A stretch of DNA of 64,000 bases from Ditylenchus dipsaci (Eukaryota; Nematoda; Chromadorea; Rhabditida; Anguinidae), in assembly GCA_004194705.1 (NCBI GenBank), contig SADC01001301.1:248001-312000 (forward strand), written 5' to 3'. The notes under the pieces are model-generated. The model saw only the letters and a program-made list of their open reading frames with translations. It searched no databases and had not been told where the DNA came from. Of the stretch, positions 56,395-64,000 are shown in pieces. Each line of letters starts with the position of its first letter. Position 1 is the stretch's first letter. Position numbers and translations under genes: made by a program.

Positions 56395-59225
56395 CTACTC
56401 TTTGAATTTGGAAATTAGTCTATCTGCTTGATTAAGTCCTATCAATGCCACCAAGCAACCTAAAATAGGGTGTTATTCAATACTAAATTTATCAAATTTT
56501 TACAATGAATAAGCCCTCACCCACTTGTTCAGCCATCTTTTTATTGGGTTGAGATATGGTTGACCTGAACTTGGATTGCATAACCTCAACTTCCGCTTCA
56601 AACCGACCATCTAACGGGTTTTGTAGTGGCTGTATTCAGGCCTGGGCACATCTAATTCATCACAATAAAGGTTGAGCACACATTTGGGCGAACTGTTAGC
56701 TAGACAGTTCTGCAGCTTCTTTCTGCAAAGTAATAGATTTAATAAATTCATTAAGTTATAAATTAGAGTATTACTGAGCAAATCTGATTGGACCGACATA
56801 GACACCATTGATTAGTTCCAATTGAGTGCTGTTTTGAATGCCTAGTCTACCTTGTTTGCACTCTAAGTACTTAGACTCCTGAAGGAGGTCGTTATTTAGG
56901 TCATTGATATTTACAAAAAAATTAAAGGCCTCGTCTTGTTTTTAAGAAAAGAGCCTTTTTCACAATATTTTAAACACCCAGAAACGCGGTTTATCATTAT
57001 TACTTTTAATTATCATTATTACCTTGCCCCAAGGTCTACAAATATCAATGACATCGCCTGCAGCTACACTTGCCCTCCCCCTCTCATCAAACTCCTGAGC
57101 ACTACCGAGTATCCTTTGAACTACATATTTCGTGCCCACATAACTCTCATCCCATTCACATGCCTTAATATTACAAACAATTATAAAAACATATTTGAAG
57201 ATTGCACTACCTTATCCAAAAAGTTCTCAATTTCCTGAGTCATGGTGAGTAAACCCTCTTGCCGAAATATCGATGGATTGGAGAGCACCCTGGTAGCTAA
57301 CATTATGCTACTCGAACCACACTCCTCCCTTAGTTTGTGGATGTCGGAGTGCTTCTTGATCATGGATGAGCAGCCACTTAAATACACACAATTACAAGTA
57401 GGCTGTGAATAGGTACAAAACCAACTTAGCAATCACAGGTATATCCAAATATTTAGCAATTTCTCGTATCTCTTGTATTCTATTAGCATGACTAGGCCTC
57501 TCATCTTTCCTCCTGCCATGAATGCCCAAGCCTGAGATACCACAATTCTGCACCATTTTGGCAAACTCCATGGTTTTCTCATGCTTAAAATGAAAATTTT
57601 TTATGTATAGTGTCAACCAAAAAAAATTTGGCTGAAATTCTTTGATCATGTACTCATCATGTCACAAAATAACAATTTAACAAAATCACCGGTATGAATA
57701 ACACTGAGCGGATTTGTTTTCTTCCATAGTATCAAACCAATATTTAAAAAATGTTCGTGTCAAAGCTTGAGATTGCCCTGATTGCCTACAGGTATTTCAG
57801 AACATGATACCGTATAACCTCTAATAATTACCCATCCCTTGTTCAAAATCGTGTTCTTGGCATTCTGTTTTTGACACACTTTTTGTAGACCACTCTTAGG
57901 CAAGTTACCAGCTGTTTTGTAGCAAGTGAAATGAGCTACAAAATGAGGCATAACTTTCCTAAGAGTGGTCTACAAAAAGTGGGTCGAAAACACAATGCCG
58001 AAAACACGATTTTGAACAAGGGATGGGTAATTATTAGAGGTTATACGGTATGTATAAGAAAGTAACCTACATCATTGAGCACTCTAATTTTGCAAGATAT
58101 GGGAACACTCGAAACATCAGTCATTGCAGTCAGGATCTAGAATTTTCTAGTAGTTTAAATTTAGTTGGTCGTGAAAGCCAAGTAGCTACCTGCCTAACAT
58201 TGTCAGGTTGTGTTAGTAATGCAGCACCCATGCCGTTGTGCGTTGAAAATACTTTTGGGCAGCCCATGTTCACATCTATGGCATCTACATCTTGATCACT
58301 ATAACTTGGATATTTTTTAGAATTTTTTTGGAATATTCCTAGAATATTTTTTAAAATATATGTGTGTATTTTAGACTATCGGAGAATCTGTTTCCCCTTT
58401 TTGCCTTGGTCCCCCTGTTGTTTTTTTCAAATGGGGAGACCAAAGTATTTTTCACCAAAATAAACAGGGGGACCAAGGCGAAAAAAGGGAAAGAGATTCT
58501 CCGATAGCGCCTGTGTAATACTAAAATACCTAGTTTTTAAAAGTAGTATAAGGCCATCTACCGTATATCTTGTAATAAGAACCCATGGGGTCTTTTTTTC
58601 AACGCCTGTTGGGAGGTGGGGCTTATTAGAAGATACACGGTATATTAGATTTGACGCGAAACGAGTCAAAATGGAGCGATTCAAAAAGTTTGCTGGTAAA
58701 CGCCTCAACTTTTTGAAACGCACGGGCATGCCCCTTTAAAAAGTATCTTGATAAAAAAAAAACACTTACAATTTTTTACAAATTTCAGCTGCTTTTATAG
58801 CGCTGTTTGTACCCTGAAAATCCATTTTTGTTAAAGTTCATATAATTATTTCAAACTCACAATCTGCAACACACATTTTCCATTTTCTTCTTTAGCTATC
58901 CTCAGAACTATTTCATCTCTGAGCGTGTAATCTATAGTGTTCAGGGCTTCTAAAACACATGCACTTTACTAATATTATGTGAAGAAAATAGCTGTAAAAC
59001 GGTTACTATTGACGACCCGTGTGCTTTTGAGCAGTTTTTCGTCAACGATCTCTTCGGTATACACTAAATCAGCCCCGTATTCTAGAGACAGCACTCGGAG
59101 AGGGGTTCTGAACATACTGTTCTATACTAAAAAACCCTCGAAGATGTTAGGGAATACCTGCCAGCCTTTACCATTGGAGAAAGTGCCACACAAGAAGAGT
59201 AGAAGACTGTGTTTTTGGCTGACAT
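56395..59225 (-). CDS. DUS2: DUS2, tRNA-dihydrouridine(20) synthase
   Basis: Twelve exons: 59225-59158, 59107-59007, 58949-58861, 58813-58770, 58298-58190, 58136-58071, 57583-57426, 57376-57211, 57163-57023, 56878-56775, 56722-56521 and 56459-56395 (about 437 residues). The TIM-barrel reads LSPMVKAGRTPLRVLSLEYG, then GADLVYTEEIVDEKL, AIDVNMGCPKVFSTHNGMGA (with the catalytic Cys in MGCPK), ISCKIR, GIHGRRKDERP and IPVIANG. The C-terminal part (NSSPKCVLNLYCDE ... FEAEVEVMQSKF ... CLVALIGLNQADRLISKFKE) is the double-stranded-RNA-binding domain peculiar to animal DUS2. It uses FMN and NADPH to reduce U20 in the D-loop. One base is missing from the T run at 56619-56622 (exon 56722-56521), where the frame otherwise meets a TAG. 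It converges on PSMD3 with 118 bases between stops. Confidence 0.93.
57809..58049. mobile_element. ACCGTAT-family MITE in a DUS2 intron
   Basis: The ends ACCGTATAACCTCTAATAAT and inverse are near perfect. Inner arms CTTGTTCAAAATCGTGTTCT and inverse make the whole element a palindrome. It starts 21 bases after a DUS2 exon end. Confidence 0.85.
58375..58515. repeat. Hairpin with CCTTGGTCCCCCTGTTG motif, DUS2 intron
   Basis: CTATCGGAGAATCTGTTTCC and its inverse enclose TTGCCTTGGTCCCCCTGTTG and its inverse. Confidence 0.8.
58560..58642. mobile_element. Minimal ACCGTAT-family MITE, 83 bases
   Basis: The ends ACCGTATATCTTGTAATAAG and CTTATTAGAAGATACACGGT are inverted. It is the shortest copy in the window. 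Confidence 0.75.
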
Positions 59226-59339
59226 CTTAGCAAAAATTAAATTAAATGATTGAGTTGCAGGTAAAGGTCACATTTTTAAGACAATCATAAAATTATCAAA
59301 AATTAGATAGCTTTAAAGATAATTTTAAGCTATCTTATT

Positions 59340-59612
59340 TGTGAAGTGTTGTCAGTTAAAATTTTGTGAACTTTTTAAATGGGCGTGTTCACCTGTTCAA
59401 AATTTGTCATCCCCCATTCAAAAAATTTTCCAAATCGTTAAACATCTGTGCGGATTTTTCAGCTTGGTTCCTAACAAAACAAGGCTAGAATTTTATTTTA
59501 GGTATGGTTTTGTTAAAAACAAAATTGAAAAGGCCGTACAGATGTTGAACGGAAATTTTTTTAAATTGGTGGGACAAATTTTGAACAGCTGAACATGCCC
59601 CTTTAATAATAT
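59340..59612. repeat. Hairpin of the AAACAAGGCCTAG family
   Basis: CACCTGTTCAAAATTTGTCA ... CTAACAAAACAAGGCTAGAA returns inverted to AATTTTGAACAGCTG. It is related to 45598-45860. Confidence 0.75.
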
Positions 59613-59911
59613 TTCAATAAAAAGACCCATTTTTAGGCTTAGTTTGCATGAAAAACACGTCATTTTTTGCCATATATGTGCCATATAATTTTAATTATAT
59701 AATTTTAATTATCTTTTAAAAAGATTGACTTCACCCAAAACACTCAAAACCTTAATTTTTTTGTCGGTAAGACTAGACTTTGCCTGTTTCATTCAATCAA
59801 TGATCCCAAAAGTACTACTTTATGATCTCACACCTTGTATTATGTATTCTTTTGCGCTTTAGCCCTACCAGAACTTTCTTTTTTAATTTGTATTTATTGG
59901 GCTAAATTCTA

Positions 59912-60075
59912 TTATACACCCTTCACTCAAGTGTAGTATACACCCTTCAGTCAAATTAGCTTGGGGACCAGGGCAATTTTTTTTTAAATTAAAAATTTAA
60001 AAAAAAATGCCTTGGTCCCCAAGCTAATTTGACTGAAGGGTGTATACTACACTTGAGTGAAGGGTGTATACTAGA
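59912..60075. repeat. Perfect hairpin near the RanBP9/10 3' end
   Basis: TATACACCCTTCACTCAAGTG and TTGGGGACCAGGGCAATTTTT are followed by their inverted copies across an A/T loop. The motif GGTATACACCC occurs twice in each arm. Confidence 0.85.
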
Positions 60076-60219
60076 ACTGCTCCATTTATTGTTGTTGCAG
60101 AGCTCATGTATAAATACAGCTTATATATATTACAGCAAGCACACACGTAAGACTGCGGCAAAACTAGCTGGGAAATGGTATTATTTATAGTGTTCAGTAC
60201 AAGGCCATCATAGAAGTAG

Positions 60220-62935
60220 CTATTGGTCACAATCATCCTTATCGGAAACTTCTTCCCCTGCCAGAACATTGTTGTGGTCGTGGTCTCCGAACACCAAAGC
60301 GTCTATGTCAGCAAACAAAGATCCGGAAGAATTGACCAGAGCCGCCTGCCTTAGAGTCTTCGCTTTTCGGAAATACTCATCTAGTTGGGAGCTACTATCT
60401 CGGTTGAAATGCTCTGCAATATACAGAGATTAGTTAATTCAAGAATATTCCCGCTTAAAAATGCTCAAAATAATCTAATAGAGTTTGTTTAATATTTTTG
60501 CACCCTAATTCCTGTGAAAAAATATATTTGTTTCCATGGACAGTTTAACCTACCTAAAATTGCCGAATTCAGCGCTTTAGCCACTAAATTTCGTTGTTTT
60601 GGTCTAGCAGATAAGCATTCGGGCTAAGGCTTGGAGATTCATGTGCTACCAGTGAAAAGGCATCCTAAACATTATTGATGCGTTCCAAACCTAATATTTA
60701 AAGCCCACTTACAGCCATTCGCCTGCGCAAAGCCGAAGAGCCAGCAGAATCACAAAAATGATCGGCGAACCGAGAAATATTAGCTCCAAATGCAATAAGA
60801 GGCAAATACTTCTCGTAGGGCTGCAACTCTTCTTTGGAATAAGTCCCATTTTCTGGGCCTGAGGAAACTGAATTTCCATTGCCTATCAGCGGCAAGCCGT
60901 CCGTTATTTCTGAAATAAATTTTATATTTATCCTAATAAAGAATGGTATACTTTGTTTTTTTATAATATTCTTTGCTTAGGCGCAGCCTTAGGCACAGAG
61001 TAGGCCAGCGTGTGTCATCTGGACTAAAAAATGTCGGCTCTATATGTGTTCGAGCGACCCTTGAAAAAATATGCGTTAAAATATGCATATAGAGCCAAAA
61101 TGTCTTAGGCACTTCAAAAACATCAGTATAGAGCAAAAAAATTGGATTCCCGCATTTTCGCGTTGGCATTTCCACTGATAACCTCGCTGCGGAAACGGGG
61201 AATCCCTCCTCTGCGACTTTGTTTATCACTACATCCCCCTTATCCTTCCGCTTTGCAAAATTACCTCTGTCTACCTTGTAATCTTTCGCTTTCTGAAAAA
61301 AGCCAAAAATGTGAAAAACAGAAAAGATATTTTAGGCGTACCCTTGCTATCACTGTAAAAGGGTAGATTCATATCAACTCACTATAAACTGACGGCTTTC
61401 AAAAACTGGTTTTGGTCTCATCGAAAAGCCTACTTAATAACTACCTACCTACTAAATTACACTATACCCCAACACTCGATTACACTTTACTTCTAGCGGC
61501 TGACTTAGCATGGATAACCAAGGCAATTTTTTTTAATTTTTTAGCCAACAATATTTTTGCACGATAAGCATTTAAAAGTGTAAATAAGCGGCTTTTTTAA
61601 ACTTTTTGCGATGAAAATAGCATAATGGGGTGCTTGGGGTAAAGTGTAACCGAGTTGTGGGGCACATAGTGTAAGCGTGCCCCTGCTTGACTGTGACCAC
61701 ATTCACATTTACAAATTCAAACTTATCTTACCACTAAAATCTTCGAATTCTTCAATTATGGTGGTGCTACTAGGCGGAGTTCCGGCCAAGACAGATGAAG
61801 CATCGCAATTGCCATTAGCTGCTGTATTCCCATTGCCTAACGCTCCCTCCAGAATCTCCATAGGCTCACCCCCATTCTGGGATTCAAGTGGTTCCATAGT
61901 GCTTGAGCGCGAATGGTGTATGTTTGCTCGTCTTGGAGATTGTCTTAAAGCCTCCCCACTCCCATCTTCTGCAAGTTTAGTTGGTTAAAAGGATTTTTCG
62001 TAGGAAATATACCCTCACTAGATCGACGCTTGACAGCGTTTCGAGTGCATCCATTGCCTTCTAAATTGCTGCTTCTTTTCGATTGTCGACTACCTGAGGC
62101 ATGGGCATGCGAGCTGGAGGGTCTAGAAGGAGAAGTGGATGAAAAACAGCCGTAGTCTCTGCTTTGGCTTGCATTGATTTTTCCGTTCATGGTTTCCAGT
62201 GAAGAGTCCTTCAATTAAATGTTAAATGCAAATTTAAAAATATAAACACCGTATTTCTTCTAATAGACGAGCCCGCCCATCTATTTTCCAACCTCCACAA
62301 GGATCTCGTCTATAATGGCTCGTTCACGGACTGCGACTTAGACTGAGACTAAGAGGTGTTCATGTAGCCAAAATAGTCTCAGTCTAAGTCTAAGTCGCAG
62401 TCCGTGAACGAGCCATAAGAAAAAATACAAAGGGAATACCTTTGAAATATTTGCTAACATTTCTACGAACTGCTGTATTTTGAGCAACATCCACAATTGC
62501 TTGTTAGAGCTAAGCAGAGTGGGCACAAATGCTCTACCTGCAAATATTAATATTTTGTCATTACTAGTTTTTATAAAATTTCGGTTTGACCTTTCCACAG
62601 CCTCGTTGGTCTTTCCATCTTGCACAAGCCTAATGGATGTCAAAGTATTTAGTTATTTTATTATGTATGTATACCTTATTATACTTCTGCGAGAATCCAT
62701 CTCTTCCTGTATAGCCTCATGAACAGTTTTTACCACTGATCGACGACTGGATTGGGCCGTGTTAGAGTGCTCACAGCTATTCTCCAAGATCACGTTCAAA
62801 GAGGACCTGCCTCCTACTTTAGGACCTCCACCAAATTCCGTTTTGCAAGGGACAGGCTGGGAAAGACCAGTTGTTTTGTTAAAAGCTTCCAGAGCTTGAG
62901 AGTAGCCTTCATGAGCCAGCCAAGCAGACACTGTT
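60220..62935 (-). CDS. RANBP9: RanBP9/RanBP10-like protein, 3' part
   Basis: The exons seen are 62935-62675, 62629-62591, 62533-62440, 62208-62013, 61968-61732, possibly an 18-base microexon 61292-61275, 60909-60713, 60664-60554 and 60413-60220 (stop 60220-60222). The LisH motif is SAWLAHEGYSQALEAF, followed by the CTLH EEMDSRRSIIRLVQDGKTNE and LLKIQQFVEML. A long low-complexity Ser/Asn linker follows. The CRA part has LIAFGANISRFADHFCDSAG, DAFSLVAHESP and KALNSAIL. This is the scaffold subunit of the CTLH/GID ubiquitin ligase. The N-terminal SPRY domain is not in the window, so the 5' exons lie beyond the right edge. One base is missing from the G run at 60621-60623. The C-terminus is unlike the conserved vertebrate ending. 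RanBP9 versus RanBP10 cannot be decided; invertebrates usually have one. Confidence 0.85.
62248..62428. mobile_element. ACCGTAT-family MITE with nested hairpin
   Basis: ACCGTATTTCTTCTAATAGA opens the element. Inside, GGCTCGTTCACGGACTGCGAC (62319) and its inverse (to 62416) form a strong hairpin that looks like a separate insertion. The right end is decayed. Confidence 0.65.
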
Positions 62936-63584
62936 CTGAAAAACAGCAATATGAACGATGGGTAAAACAATTTTAAACTGATTTTTTTTAATATTTTTCG
63001 CACCCATGATCATGGATGCTGTACAGAGTTATAAGTGAAGCTGGAAATTTCAGAGGAAGATTTGCTACTAGAATTCAGTATTGTGGTACTAGAATTAAGT
63101 ATTACCCGTTTTCTACAATGTATGTTTTGAAAATTTCATCTGATTTTTCTGAAAAATTCATATTTGATTCGTCTCACAGAGGATTCAAAAGCCACAGAGT
63201 GTTTTCGTTTTAGTAAAATGGTTTTACTGTTCATTCCTGCATTTATTTATGTTATAAGCGGTCTTTTTTTCTCTCTCTGCTCGCGCTAGAAACGAGTACA
63301 AATTACTTGTAAATAAAGATTTGAAAATGATTCATTATCCGAACTTACAACTAATTAGGGTAAATACCGCTTAAATACCGTAAATGGTAAATGCCCGAGA
63401 TTTAACCCAAATAGATTTTAGCCGGCTAAACGCACAACCATTGATAACGTACCTCTCGATACAACTCATCCTTGAGGCATTTTCGGTTGGTTGCCAATGT
63501 GCTTTGTAATTGTAAAGCTCTTTTGAATGGAACCCTGATATATCGCATTCTTGATACAGCGTAACCCTCGATATCCAACTCTAT

Positions 63585-63975
63585 TAAAAGACTGTGCTCA
63601 CGGTGGTCTGGTGGTCTTCCGAAAAATTTTCCTGATCGTTGGTTTCAGAGGCGTATGCAGAAAAAATTTTCAGGAAGGGGGGGGGGCTAAAGCCCCCAGA
63701 GGTAATTTTACCTACACCGTTTTCGAGTTTTATGGTGTTTTCAAAATGAAATAAAAAAATTCAGGGGGGGGGCTTTAGCCCGGTTAGTCCCCCCACTGGA
63801 TACGTCCCTGGTTGGATTGCTGTACGGATTTTTTAACTTGGTTTCTAACAAAACTAAAGCTAAAATCAAATTCTAGGCCTTGTTTTGTTAGAAACCAAGT
63901 TGAAAAACAAAAAGTTGAAAAAGATTTGAATTGGCGGGGACCACCAGACCACTGTGAACATGGTTCTTTAATCAC
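63585..63975. repeat. AAACAAGGCCTAG-family hairpin interrupted by a hAT-like MITE
   Basis: CTCACGGTGGTCTGGTGG near the left end pairs with CCACCAGACCACTGTGAACA on the right. The left arm is interrupted at 63650 by the MITE; the central arms are TTGGTTTCTAACAAAACTAA and inverse. Confidence 0.75.
63650..63811. mobile_element. hAT-like MITE
   Basis: It begins CAGAGGCGTATGCAG and ends CGTCCCTG, with GGGGGGCTAAAGCCC inside. The flanks GTTGGTTT and GTTGGATT are an 8-base target duplication with one mismatch, which supports hAT. Confidence 0.7.
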
Positions 63976-64000
63976 TCCAGTTATAACACACACGTTTGAA

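Larger units (their letters stand above)
62936..64000. other. Right edge, RanBP9/10 intron sequence with repeats
   Basis: No coding exon could be recognised on the minus strand. The stretch presumably is intron of the RanBP9/10 gene. It includes the nested hairpin at 63585-63975. Confidence 0.45.

Overview
This window is nuclear DNA from an invertebrate animal. It is AT-rich, has spliced genes on both strands and is crowded with short transposon-derived palindromes. The conserved genes are metazoan: a Notch-ligand-like protein, Ski/SnoN, alpha-catulin, NOP58, PSMD3/Rpn3, DUS2 and RanBP9/10. Many introns are only 44-60 bases. The lineage is not fixed by what I can see; tiny introns combined with massive MITE load would fit, for example, a sponge or a tunicate, but I do not assign one.

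Layout. 1.5-2.2 kb (-): part of a Notch-ligand-like gene (MNNL domain), running off the left edge. 2.2-17.6 kb: gene-poor, filled with nested inverted-repeat elements. 17.6-18.5 kb (-): small secreted protein resembling GM2 activator. 20.7-28.3 kb (-): Ski/SnoN corepressor with TE-filled introns; a candidate upstream exon at 29.0-29.2 kb lies inside a transposon. 28.4-35.1 kb: mostly mobile elements. 35.1-44.3 kb (-): alpha-catulin, 19 exons, with a broken mariner in one intron. 44.6-48.9 kb (+): NOP58, divergent from alpha-catulin across 307 bases. 51.0-56.3 kb (+): PSMD3. 56.4-59.2 kb (-): DUS2, convergent with PSMD3. 60.2-62.9 kb (-): 3' part of RanBP9/10, running off the right edge.

The genes do not form a pathway. 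NOP58 (box C/D snoRNP), PSMD3 (proteasome lid) and DUS2 (tRNA modification) are housekeeping genes in a dense 15-kb cluster; the others are signalling or adhesion genes with longer, repeat-filled introns.

Two results stand out. First, several large fold-back elements have arms made of tandem short words, different in each element, and at least three carry perfect 8- or 9-base target duplications. They may be an undescribed group, and one of them contains what looks like a host exon. Second, almost every conserved gene contains a single-base frameshift, usually in a short homopolymer run. This points to uncorrected sequencing errors, not pseudogenes, so automatic gene models here will break.
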